NCBI RefSeq assembly: GCF_021502675.1
Contig: NZ_JAKFHA010000002.1
Location: 235,670-299,669, forward strand
Direction: 5' to 3'
DNA from: Yinghuangia soli
Lineage (GTDB): Bacteria > Actinomycetota > Actinomycetes > Streptomycetales > Streptomycetaceae
Length of the DNA: 64,000 nucleotides
Part shown: positions 46,333 through 55,059 of the stretch, one piece after another
How positions within the stretch are numbered: the first letter of the stretch is position 1
Layout of the letters: each line of letters opens with the position of its first letter
Translations under genes and position numbers: made by a program
Notes under the pieces: generated by a model
Seen by the model: the letters and a program-made list of their open reading frames with translations, nothing else
Told to the model about the DNA's origin: nothing
Database searches by the model: none

Positions 46333-46395
46333 TCCGGGCCTGATCCGGGCCTGATCCGGGCCTGATCCGGGCCTGATCCGGGCCTGAGCCCGACC
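46330..46395 (+). repeat. 11-bp tandem repeat starting at the purA stop codon
   Basis: Five perfect copies of TGATCCGGGCC (46330-46384), then a diverged sixth TGAGCCCGACC and a partial seventh. The first TGA is the purA stop. Because the unit is 11 bp, TGA appears in all three frames. Confidence 0.9.
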
Positions 46396-46418
46396 TGATC
46401 CGGAGACCTGACCGGAAC

Positions 46419-46459
46419 TCGCCCCCGGGTGCCTGACATCTTGTCGGCCCCGGGGGCGA
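46419..46459 (+). terminator. Terminator of purA
   Basis: A perfect 11-bp stem TCGCCCCCGGG with its complement; the 19-base loop holds a TGACA/TGTCG inner pairing. It follows the 11-bp repeat array. Confidence 0.7.
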
Positions 46460-46501
46460 ACGGCTGTCACTGTGCCGGTTTCCGGCGCCTTGTGTGCTCT
46501 T

Positions 46502-46507
46502 TAGGCT
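46502..46507 (+). promoter_or_regulatory. Putative -10 box of the class III aminotransferase gene
   Basis: TAGGCT ends seven bases before ATG 46515; no ribosome site is present, consistent with a leaderless transcript. No clear -35 box. Confidence 0.45.
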
Positions 46508-46514
46508 GTGCGCC

Positions 46515-47867
46515 ATGACCACTGTGGACCCGGCGGCCGGGAAGGCCGTGTACGAGGCAGACCGCGCGCACGTCTTTCACTCCTGGTCCGCGCAGGGGCT
46601 CATCGCGCCCCTGCCGGTCGCGGGTGCGGAAGGCTCCTACTTCTGGGATTACGAGGGCAACCGGTACCTCGACTTCGCGTCGCAGCTGGTCAACACGAAC
46701 ATCGGCCACCAGCACCCGAAGGTCGTCGCGGCGATCAAGGAGCAGGCCGACAAGCTCTGCATGATCCAGCCCGCATTCGCCAACGACGCGCGCAGCGAGG
46801 CGGCCCGCCTCATCGCCGAGATCGCCCCGGGCGACCTCAACCGGGTGTTCTTCACCAACGGCGGCGCCGAGGCGAACGAGAACGCCATCCGCATGGCGCG
46901 CCTGCACACCGGCCGCCAGAAGGTGCTCGCCACCTACCGCTCGTACCACGGCGCCACGGCCAACGCGATCGCGCTGACCGGCGACCCGCGCCGCTGGCCG
47001 AACGAGACCGGCGTCTCCGGCATCGTGCACTTCTGGGGCCCGTACGCCTACCGCTCGCCGTTCTACTCGGCCGACGAGGCGCAGGAGACCGAGCGCGCGC
47101 TCGCGCACCTGGAGAACACCATCGTGTTCGAGGGCGCCTCGACGGTCGCCGCGATCGTGCTGGAGACCGTGGTCGGCACGGCCGGCATCCTCGTGCCGCC
47201 GCCCGGCTACCTGGCCGGCGTCCGCGCGCTGTGCGACAAGTACGGCATCATCTTCATCGCCGACGAGGTCATGGCCGGCTTCGGCCGCACCGGCGCCTGG
47301 TTCGCGGTGGACAACTGGGGCGTCACCCCGGACCTCATCACCTTCGCCAAGGGCGTCAACTCCGGCTACGTCCCGCTCGGCGGCGTGGTCATCTCCGACC
47401 GCATCTACGAGACCTTCCGCGAGCGCCCCTTCCCGGGCGGCCTGACCTACTCGGGCCACCCGCTGGCGTGCGCCGCGGCGGTCGCGACCATCAACGCGAT
47501 GCGCGACGAGAAGATCGTCGAGAACGCCAAGTGGCTCGGCGAGTCGGTGATCGGCCCCGAGCTGCGCGCGCTGGCCGAGCGCCACCCGTCGGTCGGCGAG
47601 GTCCGCGGCCTGGGCGTGTTCTGGGCCGTCGAGCTGGTCAAGAACAAGGAGACCCGCGAGCCGCTGGTCGCCTACAACGCGGCCGGCGCGGACGCCAAGC
47701 CGATGAACGACTTCGCGGCGGCGTGCAAGGCGCGCGGCCTGTGGCCGTTCGTCAACATGAACCGCACGCACGTCGTCCCGCCGTGCACGAGCACCGAGGC
47801 CGAGGTCAAGGAAGGCCTCGCCATCCTCGACGAGGCGCTTACCGTCGCGGACGCCTTCACCGTCTGA
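46515..47867 (+). CDS. Class III PLP-dependent aminotransferase
   Basis: A 450-residue omega-type aminotransferase. It shows YFWDYEGNRYLDFASQL, FFTNGGAEANENAIRMAR for the cofactor phosphate, TYRSYHGATANAIALTGDPRRW, the catalytic Asp in IIFIADEVMAGFGRTG and the Schiff-base lysine in LITFAKGVNSGYVPLGGV. Relatives are annotated as aspartate aminotransferase family, beta-alanine:pyruvate or taurine-type transaminases; the amino donor cannot be told from sequence. It is followed by a strong terminator and then a GntR-type regulator. Confidence 0.9.
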   Translation: MTTVDPAAGKAVYEADRAHVFHSWSAQGLIAPLPVAGAEGSYFWDYEGNRYLDFASQLVNTNIGHQHPKVVAAIKEQADKLCMIQPAFANDARSEAARLIAEIAPGDLNRVFFTNGGAEANENAIRMARLHTGRQKVLATYRSYHGATANAIALTGDPRRWPNETGVSGIVHFWGPYAYRSPFYSADEAQETERALAHLENTIVFEGASTVAAIVLETVVGTAGILVPPPGYLAGVRALCDKYGIIFIADEVMAGFGRTGAWFAVDNWGVTPDLITFAKGVNSGYVPLGGVVISDRIYETFRERPFPGGLTYSGHPLACAAAVATINAMRDEKIVENAKWLGESVIGPELRALAERHPSVGEVRGLGVFWAVELVKNKETREPLVAYNAAGADAKPMNDFAAACKARGLWPFVNMNRTHVVPPCTSTEAEVKEGLAILDEALTVADAFTV

Positions 47868-48004
47868 CACCCGTCCGGCGCCTGTCCGACGCTGCGTCGG
47901 CCGGTGCGTCCGGTACACGTGCGGTCCGGCAGCGCGGGGGGAACCTCGGCGCCTTGAGTACCGGCATATTGGGGGCGCCGACGGCCCGCGTCCGGCCGAC
48001 ACAT

Positions 48005-48050
48005 ATGCGAGGACCGCAACTGCTCTGCCGAGCAGTTGCGGTCCTCGCAT
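48005..48050 (+). terminator. Rho-independent terminator with U-tract
   Basis: A perfect 21-bp stem (arms 48005-48025 and 48030-48050) with a four-base loop, followed by GTTTTTT. It is the clearest intrinsic terminator in the window and ends the aminotransferase transcript. The rest of 47868-48166 shows no gene. Confidence 0.93.
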
Positions 48051-48166
48051 GTTTTTTCGTCACCATTGCTACCCAAATCGGACATCCCTTCATATGATCG
48101 AGCGGATCGGATGGGGGATGCCCGTCGGTGCGGTGGCGCCGGCGGCCGGGGTGAGAAGAGACCGAC

Positions 48167-48877
48167 GTGCAGCCGGCCGAGACCAACGTGTTCACCGGCA
48201 TCTCGTTCGCCGGCGCGGTACGCCGCATCAGCCTGCGCGAGGAGATTGCCGAGGCGCTCAGCGACGACCTGGTGACCGGGCGCCTGCCGGCCGGCGCCTC
48301 GCTGACCGCCAACGACGCGGCCCGCCGCTTCGGGGTGTCCGCGACCCCGGTGCGCGAGGCGCTGATCCACCTGGCCGCGCACGGCCTGTTCACCGGCGGC
48401 CACCACCGCGGCTTCCAGGTCGCCCGGTACGGCTGGGCCGACTTCGCCGAGATCGTCGAGGCCCGCAAGCTGCTCAGCGTCCCGCTGGTCGGCCGCATCG
48501 CGCGCACGCTGCCCGACGAGGCCGGCCCCGGGCTGGCCCGGCTCGCGGACCGGCTGGACGCGGTGCGCTGGTACGGCGACACCACCGAAACCGCACTGAT
48601 CGACCGTCAGTTCTTCGGCGAACTCGGCAGGTTGTCCGGAAACGAGCGGCTCGCCGGTGTACTGCGGCTGCTGCGCGTCCAGACCTGGATGTTCCTCGGC
48701 CCGTACCTGCGCGCCGCGCAGGGCCCCACCGACGCGTGGCGGCGGCACCGGGAGCTCGTGGACCGCATGACCGCACACGACGCCGAAGGCGCGCAGGCCC
48801 TCATGCGCGACTGCATCGCGGCACAGCGGCCGTTCGCCCGGCGATTGGTCGGCGACGCAGGCGGTGACCTGGGCTAG
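48167..48877 (+). CDS. GntR-family transcriptional regulator (FCD type)
   Basis: A 236-residue repressor-type protein. The N-terminal winged helix reads SLREEIAEALSDDLVTGRLPAGASLTANDAARRFGVSATPVREALIHLAAHGLF. The C-terminal all-helical ligand domain has FAEIVEARKLL, an IDRQFFGELGRLSGNERL region and RRHRELVDRMTAHDAEGA, where an FCD metal-site histidine sits. The GTG start at 48167 follows GAGAAGAG. It may control the aminotransferase upstream; no operator was identified. Confidence 0.88.
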   Translation: MQPAETNVFTGISFAGAVRRISLREEIAEALSDDLVTGRLPAGASLTANDAARRFGVSATPVREALIHLAAHGLFTGGHHRGFQVARYGWADFAEIVEARKLLSVPLVGRIARTLPDEAGPGLARLADRLDAVRWYGDTTETALIDRQFFGELGRLSGNERLAGVLRLLRVQTWMFLGPYLRAAQGPTDAWRRHRELVDRMTAHDAEGAQALMRDCIAAQRPFARRLVGDAGGDLG

Positions 48878-48955
48878 CGTTGGCCCCAGCGCCGCCCGGC
48901 CCGTTCGCGTGCGCGTCCCCCGCCCGCGCACCTCGACGGTTTCTGGAGCTCCGCT

Positions 48956-49561
48956 GTGGACTGTGACGTCTGGCTCGTCCCGCTCGTGGACGCGCTGTGC
49001 CACAACCCGGAGAACCCCTTCAAGGACGAACTGGCCGCCTACGATGCGGTCCTGACGGCCAGTGGGCTGCCTACCGTGCCGGTGTACGCCTGGTCCGAGG
49101 GGCTGGAGAAGGGGGTCTGGACGGTCGGCGCGTTCGACCACGACTCCCTGCACTACCTGCGCCGCGCCTACCTGCTGCACCGCACCGGTTTCCCGGTCAC
49201 CCCGGTCGACTCGCTGGGCGACGACTACGACCAGCTCCTGGAGACCTTCGAGGCCGCTGCGCAGCACTCGCACCTGGTGTGGCATTACGACCACGCCGGG
49301 GCGTACCTGCCCGTGGACTTCCCGCGGCCGCTGATGGACGAGCCGCTCCCCGAGGACGGCGGGCCGCTCGGGTCGAGCCTGGGCATGCTGCGCGAGCTGG
49401 AGGACCTGGCCCCGTACATCGGGGTGGACCTGCTCGACCCGCCGCAGCCCGCGCCGACCTACGACGGGGGGCCGTACGCCCGCGAGCGGTTCGTGTGGGC
49501 GGTCCTGTACCGCGCCGCGCAGCTCAGCGTCGGCCAGGGCTCGATGATCGTGTTCGCCTGA
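48956..49561 (+). CDS. Uncharacterised acidic actinobacterial protein
   Basis: A 201-residue soluble protein, acidic and rich in aromatic residues. It begins VDCDVWLVPLVDALCHNPENPFKDELAAYDAVL and contains DHDSLHYLRRAYLLHRTGFPVTPVD and SHLVWHYDHAGAYLPVDFPRPLMDEPLPEDGGPLGSSLG. No known domain recognised. The GTG at 48956 starts the conserved-looking part. Function unknown. Confidence 0.75.
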   Translation: MDCDVWLVPLVDALCHNPENPFKDELAAYDAVLTASGLPTVPVYAWSEGLEKGVWTVGAFDHDSLHYLRRAYLLHRTGFPVTPVDSLGDDYDQLLETFEAAAQHSHLVWHYDHAGAYLPVDFPRPLMDEPLPEDGGPLGSSLGMLRELEDLAPYIGVDLLDPPQPAPTYDGGPYARERFVWAVLYRAAQLSVGQGSMIVFA

Positions 49562-49699
49562 CGGACCGTCCGGCGGCCCGCGCCGCCCGGCACTTCCGGT
49601 TTCTTCCCGCTGCTTCCCGCCCGGCACTTCCTGACCGCCCCGCGCTGACGTACCGTCAGGACGGTTGGCGGGCTTCTGTCCGCTTCGTCCCCGCGCCTC

Positions 49700-49724
49700 G
49701 CGGAACTTTCCAAAAAAGTTCCGC
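49700..49724. promoter_or_regulatory. 10-bp dyad with GGAACTT element before the ECF sigma gene
   Basis: GCGGAACTTT pairs perfectly with AAAGTTCCGC around five bases. The left arm contains a GGAAC-type -35 element like those read by ECF sigma factors, so it may be an autoregulated promoter or an operator. A second dyad CTGACG-N3-CGTCAG lies at 49645-49659. Confidence 0.5.
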
Positions 49725-49785
49725 CCGCCCTGCAAGGAACCGGGGGCATCCGGACATACACAGGCGTCGGCACGAGGGACGGGGG

Positions 49786-50349
49786 GTGCAGGTGGGGCGA
49801 GACGAGGCGTTCCGGGATCTTTACCGGGAGCATTACAACGCCGTTCTCCGCTACGCCTGGCGCCGCGTCGGCCCGGATGCCGCACACGACGTCGCGGCCG
49901 AGGTCTTCCTGATTGCGTGGCGGCGCTGGGAGACCGTGCCGCGGCTGGACCCTCTGCCGTGGCTCTACGGAGTCGGCCGCGGCGTCGTGCAGAACCACCA
50001 GCGTGCGGAGAACCGCGGGCAGATCCTCGAGGCCCGGCTCATGGTCGAGCCGAGTCTGCCCGGCCGCGACCTCGCGGACCGCGCCGCCGAGCGCGGCGCC
50101 GTGGTCCACGCGTGGCAGAGCCTGGCCGAGCAGGACCGCGAAGTCCTCGCGCTGGTCGGCTGGGAGGGCCTCGACATATCGTCGGCGGCCCGCGTCATGC
50201 AGTGCTCGGTACCGGCCTTCACGGCCCGGCTCTACCGCGCGAAACGCCGCCTCAGAACGGCTCTCGAACGCCAGGACAAGGCCGCCGAGGACACGCCGGA
50301 ACCGCCGGCTGCCCCGGCCCGAGCGGGTTTGGAGGAGCGATGCGTCTGA
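49786..50349 (+). CDS. ECF RNA polymerase sigma factor
   Basis: A 187-residue sigma-70 family protein. Region 2 is FRDLYREHYNAVLRYAWRRVGPDAAHDVAAEVFLIAWRRW; region 4 is LAEQDREVLALVGWEGLDISSAARVMQCSVPAFTARLYRAKRRLR. A Pro/Ala-rich tail follows. GTG 49786 is used, spaced from GAGGG; GTG 49792 is an alternative. Its 3' end overlaps the start of the next gene by 10 bases, typical for a sigma and its membrane-bound regulator. Confidence 0.9.
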   Translation: MQVGRDEAFRDLYREHYNAVLRYAWRRVGPDAAHDVAAEVFLIAWRRWETVPRLDPLPWLYGVGRGVVQNHQRAENRGQILEARLMVEPSLPGRDLADRAAERGAVVHAWQSLAEQDREVLALVGWEGLDISSAARVMQCSVPAFTARLYRAKRRLRTALERQDKAAEDTPEPPAAPARAGLEERCV

Positions 50350-51061
50350 CGGATGACGTCCGTGCGCTGATGCGACCGAACGACCCTGCGCCGCCGGCCA
50401 CCGACGAGCTCTCCGACCAGGCCCGCTACGCACTCGAGGACATCCTCGTCTCGCGCCCCGGGGCGGGGGGGGGGGGGGGGGCGGGGGGGGGGGGGGCCCC
50501 CCCCCCCCCCCCCGGCGGGGCGCCGACGAGCTCTCCGACCAGGCCCGCTACGCACTCGAGGACATCCTCGTCTCGCGCCCCGGCGCGGTGTCGACCCGTA
50601 CAGGGGTCGGGCCGACACCGCGCCGGACCCCACGGCGGGCCCGCCGTAGATGGATCATCCCGGTGACGGCGCTGCTCGCCGCGTCGACCGGGGTCGCCTT
50701 CGCCCTGGTGAGTCCGAAGGCGGAGAAACCCAAGGTCGTCGACGGGGTGCGCTGCTATGCGGACACGGATCTGCGTGCCGAGCCCTTTCACGGGATGACG
50801 TCGGACTTCGCCGGCCGGCCCGACTCGGAGATGGCGATCGAGTCGTGCCGGGTGATGTGGCAGATGGGGTTGCTCGGCCCGGGAGCGGGACACGAGGCGC
50901 TGCCGGATTCGGGGCCGGCCCCCATGGACCATCCGGTTCCGGCTCTGGTGGCCTGCGTGGTGGACGGGATGGCCGCGGTCTTCCCGGCCCAGCCGGAATT
51001 CTGCAAGGCCGCGAAAATCCCGTCGCTGCTCACGTCGGGCGGGCGCCCGGCGTCGCCATGA
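50340..51061 (+). pseudogene. Membrane partner of the ECF sigma factor, disrupted by a 122-bp repeat and poly-G/C insertion
   Basis: The gene starts at ATG 50340 inside the end of the sigma gene and encodes MRLTDDVRALMRPND followed by DELSDQARYALEDILVSRPGA. At about 50461 the sequence enters a poly-G then poly-C tract, and then repeats 50401-50461 as 50523-50582. Removing the 122 bases exactly restores one frame, giving a 199-residue protein with a basic stretch, one membrane helix (IIPVTALLAASTGVAFALV) and an outer domain with several cysteines. If the insertion is an assembly fault, the gene is intact. Probable anti-sigma or sensor partner. Confidence 0.75.
50401..50582. repeat. 60-bp direct duplication flanking a poly-G/poly-C tract
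   Basis: The segment starting CCGACGAGCTCTCC occurs at 50401 and again at 50523, with about 60 bases of almost pure G then C between. Such homopolymer blocks are not otherwise found in the window and look like a gap-filling or scaffold-joining artefact. Confidence 0.85.
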
Positions 51062-51097
51062 CACATTGCGGAACCGGGGCCGGGAGGGCGGAAACGC

Positions 51098-51131
51098 GGA
51101 CCGGCCCGCGGGGTGTTCCGCGGGCCGGTCC
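51098..51131. terminator. Convergent terminator
   Basis: A perfect 14-bp stem GGACCGGCCCGCGG with its complement and a six-base loop, between the sigma partner gene and the secreted crystallin-like gene. Confidence 0.8.
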
Positions 51132-51159
51132 CGATGCCGCCGCGGTGGCGGCCCCAGGG

Positions 51160-51645
51160 TCACGCGACGTCGTACGACGAGGCCTGGTCGTTGATCCAAC
51201 CGACGTCGGGGGTGTGGCTGGTGAAGGACACGCCCGTGCCGTTGCCTTGGCCGGTCCACAGCGTCAGCCTGCAACTGTTGTACACCTTGACCGAACTGAC
51301 CACGTTGTCCCAGCCGCCGGTCAGGTTGGCCCCGGCCCACGTCGGGCAGCCGCTGTAGTTCCAGATCACCCGCGATTCGCCGTAATAGTTGAAGTCCTTG
51401 AACAGGATGGCAAGGGTGTACGCGGTGGCGGCCGCCGCCGCCCGGGTATTCGACCTCTCGATGCCGCCGCCCGCGGCGGCGAGAGCCTTCTCGAGGCTCG
51501 AGTAGCAGACGACAGCGCCGGTGTCGGCGTTCTCGGTGCACGACCTGCCGCTCGGCTTCGGCTCGGCCGCGCCGGCCGTCCCCCCCAGGGCCGCGCTGCC
51601 CAGAATTAGGGCAGCCGTCACCGAAGCTATTCGCTTTGCAAACAT
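51160..51645 (-). CDS. Secreted beta/gamma-crystallin-like protein
   Basis: A 161-residue precursor with a Sec signal peptide (MFAKRIASVTAALILGSAALGG, cleavage near AGA-AEP). The mature part has a linker with a CTENADTGAVVCYSS disulfide-like pair. A crystallin-type double Greek key follows: LFKDFNYYGESRVIW, WDNVVSSVKVYNSCRLTLW and VGWINDQASSYDV. Streptomyces relatives include peptidase-inhibitor-like (I36/SMPI) and calcium-binding crystallins; which one applies is open. ATG 51645 follows GGAGATC. The flanking region 51646-52032 is AT-richer than average and holds no gene I can support. Confidence 0.8.
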   Translation of the reverse strand: MFAKRIASVTAALILGSAALGGTAGAAEPKPSGRSCTENADTGAVVCYSSLEKALAAAGGGIERSNTRAAAAATAYTLAILFKDFNYYGESRVIWNYSGCPTWAGANLTGGWDNVVSSVKVYNSCRLTLWTGQGNGTGVSFTSHTPDVGWINDQASSYDVA

Positions 51646-52019
51646 ACGATCTCCGATTTGAAGTATCCCACCCAGGAGCGTTCGGCTGTGTATCCGTCCG
51701 TGATTGCACTTACGGATCGAAGGCCCCAATACGGATGCGCATGTTAGCCCGGCCAACCGTTCGGAGGGAAGAGTTGAAGTGCGCTTCCGGACAGGTTCGG
51801 AAGGTGCATTCATGCCGGTTTCGCAATGAATTGATTCGTTGGTTGGCCGAAATTCAAATGGCTGCGTCCGGGAAATGCCGACGGCCGATCCGGAGAGCGG
51901 GAATCGCACACCAGTTCGCCCCGGTCTGAGGCGGATGTTCCCGGCTCGCCCCGAGTTCTTTCCGGCCAACCCCGCCCGCCGGCACCCGGGCTCGCGCCGG
52001 GGCCCGCCGGGCGGGAGGC

Positions 52020-52025
52020 TACGCT
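52020..52025 (+). promoter_or_regulatory. Putative -10 box for leaderless purD
   Basis: TACGCT lies seven bases before GTG 52033, with no ribosome site. Confidence 0.45.
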
Positions 52026-52032
52026 CGACCCC

Positions 52033-53292
52033 GTGAAGGTCCTCGTCATCGGCAGTGGTGCCCGCGAGCACGCGCTGTGCCGTTCGCTGTCCCTCGACCC
52101 TGCGGTCACCTCCCTCTACTGCGCGCCCGGCAACGCCGGCATCGCCGAGATCGCCGAACTCCGGCAGGTCGACGCGATGAACGCGGGCGCGGTGGCCGAC
52201 CTGGCCGCCGAGCTCGGTGCCGACCTCGTGGTCGTGGGCCCCGAAGGCCCGCTGGTGGCCGGCTGCGCCGACGCGGTCCGGGCCCGCGGCATCGCCTGCT
52301 TCGGCCCGTCCGGCACCGCCGCGCGCCTCGAAGGCTCCAAGGCCTTCGCCAAGGAGGTCATGGCCGCCGCGGGCGTGCCGACCGCGCGCTCGTACGTCTG
52401 CACCACGCCGGACGAGGTGGACGCCGCCCTCGACGCCTTCGGACCGCCCTACGTGGTCAAGGACGACGGCCTCGCGGCCGGCAAGGGCGTCGTGGTCACC
52501 GGCGACCTCGCCGAGGCCCGCGAGCACGCCGCGTCCTGCGAGCGCGTGGTCATCGAGGAGTTCCTCGACGGCCCCGAGGTCTCGCTGTTCGCGATCACCG
52601 ACGGCACCACGTCGGTCGCGCTGCAGCCCGCCCAGGACTTCAAGCGCGTCGGCGACGACGACGCCGGGCCCAACACCGGCGGCATGGGCGCCTACTCGCC
52701 GCTGACCTGGGCTCCGGACGGCCTGGTCGACGACCTGATGGCCACCGTGGTCAAGCCGACCGTGGACGAGATGCGCCGCCGCGGCACGCCGTTCTCCGGC
52801 GTCCTGTTCGTCGGCCTCGCGCTCACCTCGCGCGGTCCGCGCGTCATCGAGTTCAACTGCCGCTTCGGCGACCCGGAGACGCAGGTGGTGCTGGCCCGCC
52901 TGCAGACCCCGCTCGCCTCGGTGCTGAACGCCAGTGCCACCGGCCGGCTCGGCGACCTCGAACCGCTGCGCTGGCGCGACGGCGCCGCGGTCACCGTCGT
53001 GGTGGCGGCCGCCAACTACCCCGCGACGCCGCGGACCGGCGACCCCATCGGCGGACTCGCGGACGCCGCCTCGGTGCCCGACGCGTACGTCATGCACGCC
53101 GGCACGCGCCGCGCCGAGGACGGCGTGGTCCTGTCCTCCGGCGGCCGCGTGCTGTCGGTGACCGCCACCGGCGACACGCTCGCCGCCGCCCGGGACCGCG
53201 CGTACGAGGCGGTGTCGCGCATCCGGCTGGCCGGCTCGCACCACCGCACCGACATCGCGGCGCGCGCGGTGAAGGGCGAGATCTCGGTCTGA
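52033..53292 (+). CDS. purD: Phosphoribosylamine-glycine ligase (GAR synthetase)
   Basis: Step two of purine synthesis: ATP-dependent joining of glycine to phosphoribosylamine. The 419-residue protein has the N-terminal VKVLVIGSGAREHAL, the ATP-grasp elements VVKDDGLAAGKGVVV and CERVVIEEFLDGPEVSLFAITDG, NTGGMGAYSP, VLFVGLAL and the metal site IEFNCRFGDPETQ. GTG 52033 matches the family start. It stands apart from purC and purSQL, which lie 3.5 and 6 kb downstream on the same strand. Confidence 0.97.
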   Translation: MKVLVIGSGAREHALCRSLSLDPAVTSLYCAPGNAGIAEIAELRQVDAMNAGAVADLAAELGADLVVVGPEGPLVAGCADAVRARGIACFGPSGTAARLEGSKAFAKEVMAAAGVPTARSYVCTTPDEVDAALDAFGPPYVVKDDGLAAGKGVVVTGDLAEAREHAASCERVVIEEFLDGPEVSLFAITDGTTSVALQPAQDFKRVGDDDAGPNTGGMGAYSPLTWAPDGLVDDLMATVVKPTVDEMRRRGTPFSGVLFVGLALTSRGPRVIEFNCRFGDPETQVVLARLQTPLASVLNASATGRLGDLEPLRWRDGAAVTVVVAAANYPATPRTGDPIGGLADAASVPDAYVMHAGTRRAEDGVVLSSGGRVLSVTATGDTLAAARDRAYEAVSRIRLAGSHHRTDIAARAVKGEISV

Positions 53293-53562
53293 CGCCCGGG
53301 CCCGGCGCCGGTCCCCGCTGCGCAACCGCCCCGTACCGCACCGCGGTCCGGGGCGGAGCCGTTTCGGGTCCCGTACGCCTCCGGGTGGGCCGGTCGGCCC
53401 CCCGGACGGGGTTTCCGCTCACTCTCGCGGATGGAGTTCACCCCGAACAGGATGATCCCGGGAACTCGTCGCATTATCGTGCGAGCAACTGCGGTTCGTG
53501 ACCGAACGGGCCGCACCCAGTGATCCCGATGTGATCCCGATATCCCGGATGGGGGCGAACGG

Positions 53563-55014
53563 GTGACCGGTGCCGCCGAGGCCCGTGCGCGGGCCAAAAG
53601 TGTGCTGCGTCTGCGTACCGGCGCGATCCTGTGCGCCCTGGGCGCCGCCGTGCTGCTGCTGGCCGGTGCCTTCCGCAGCACCGACCGGGGGCTCGCCGGC
53701 GTGGTGCTCGCCGGGTTCGCGGTCGCGCTCACCGCGCTGCTCGGCTGGGCCGCGCTCGGTTTCCTGCTGGTCCGCCGGCCGGTCGCCGGCGCGGTGCCGC
53801 TGCCGGCCGAGGCGGCCCCCGAGTTCCACCGCATGATCGCCGACCTGGCCGCCGAACTCGACGTCCCGGCCCCGGACGAAGTCCGGGTGTGCCCCGAGTG
53901 CGACAGCTGGCTGGAGCAGGACAGCGGAGCCCCGTGGGCCCGCTCCCGTACCGTCCTGGTGGTCGGCGCGCCGTTCCTGTGGTGGCTGCGGGTCGGCGAA
54001 CTCCGGGCGCTGCTCGCCCCCGTCGTGGCCGGCACCGAGCCGGCCGCCGATCCCGCGGTGGCGGCCGCCCGGGCCTGGGTCCGGCGCCTGGACGCGCTGG
54101 CCCACCCGTATGCGGCCCGCACTCGCCCGGCCCGGGTGGCGCCGTGGACCGCACCGCTGCGCCGCGTGCCGCGGGCCTTCGCCCGCCAGCTCCTGGACCT
54201 GACCCGCGGGCAGGCCGAGACCATGGAACGCGACATCGCGGCCTGGGCGTCGGCCCGGGCCCAGGACGTCGACGCGCCGCTTCGGGCCACCGCGCACGAG
54301 CAGGTCGGGCTCGCGTACGCGGGCTGGGACCGGCTCCTGACCCGTCTTGCCGCCCCCGCGTGGAACCTCGGCAAGTACCCCGATGCGCTGATGGCCGGGG
54401 TCGTGGCGGCGCTGACCGAGCTGTCGCAGCGCGACCGGCTCGCGGACGCCTTCGGCGCCCGGCTCGCCGAACGCCCGGCCTGCGACCTGCTCGTCGCGCC
54501 CGAACAGGTCGACGCGCAGGTGTCCCGGCTGGCCGCGGACATCTTCGCGGACCGGGCGGACCGGCAGGCGGTCGGCTGGGCCGACTACCCGGCCCAGGTC
54601 ATCGAACCGATCTGGCGGGACCGGGCCGGCGTGCTGGTCGACGCGCTCGACGCGTCGGACGGCCGGCCGGGGCCGGCCTGCGTGGGGCGCGTGCTCGACC
54701 GGATCCGGGAGGGCGCCCGCGGCGCGGCGTACGACCCCGCCGACCCGGACCGCTCCGACCCGGACCGGTTCGACCCCGAGCGCATGACCGAGCACGTCAT
54801 CGCCCTGGTGGCCTGCGCGGCGGTGGACACCGGGCGCATGCACGCCGCGGTCGACTGGCTGGACGGCGCGGTGCTCGCGGACGGCCGCGGGGACACCGCC
54901 GACCTGCCCGGCCTGGTCGGCCAGGCCGTCGACGACGGCGACGACCGGCCGCTGCGCACCTGGCTGGACGGCATCGGGGTGCGCACCGCCGAGCCGATCC
55001 GACTCGGCGGCTGA
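53563..55014 (+). CDS. Degenerate M48-like membrane protein
   Basis: A 483-residue protein with two N-terminal membrane helices (residues about 18-36 and 45-68) and a large soluble part. The segment TVLVVGAPFLWWLRVGELRALLAPVVAGTEP resembles the M48 peptidase stretch leading into HExxH, but where the zinc motif should be it reads APVVAG, and no other HExxH is present. It is probably a catalytically dead relative. A CPECDSW pair precedes this segment. Such proteins are found near purD-purC in actinomycetes. GTG 53563 start. The 270-bp gap upstream holds a GATCCCGAT direct repeat and no gene. Confidence 0.65.
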   Translation: MTGAAEARARAKSVLRLRTGAILCALGAAVLLLAGAFRSTDRGLAGVVLAGFAVALTALLGWAALGFLLVRRPVAGAVPLPAEAAPEFHRMIADLAAELDVPAPDEVRVCPECDSWLEQDSGAPWARSRTVLVVGAPFLWWLRVGELRALLAPVVAGTEPAADPAVAAARAWVRRLDALAHPYAARTRPARVAPWTAPLRRVPRAFARQLLDLTRGQAETMERDIAAWASARAQDVDAPLRATAHEQVGLAYAGWDRLLTRLAAPAWNLGKYPDALMAGVVAALTELSQRDRLADAFGARLAERPACDLLVAPEQVDAQVSRLAADIFADRADRQAVGWADYPAQVIEPIWRDRAGVLVDALDASDGRPGPACVGRVLDRIREGARGAAYDPADPDRSDPDRFDPERMTEHVIALVACAAVDTGRMHAAVDWLDGAVLADGRGDTADLPGLVGQAVDDGDDRPLRTWLDGIGVRTAEPIRLGG

Positions 55015-55059
55015 GGCATGCCGTACCGCTTCTGCGACTTGTACGGGCTCTGCGACTCG

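Noticed and set aside
50461-50522. Poly-G/poly-C tract as a G-quadruplex or phase-variable switch
   Set aside because: The exact flanking duplication and the frame restored by removing 122 bp point to an assembly artefact, not a biological switch.
51646-52032. Short open frames in the AT-richer gap before purD
   Set aside because: No ribosome site, no family resemblance and codon use unlike the neighbours.
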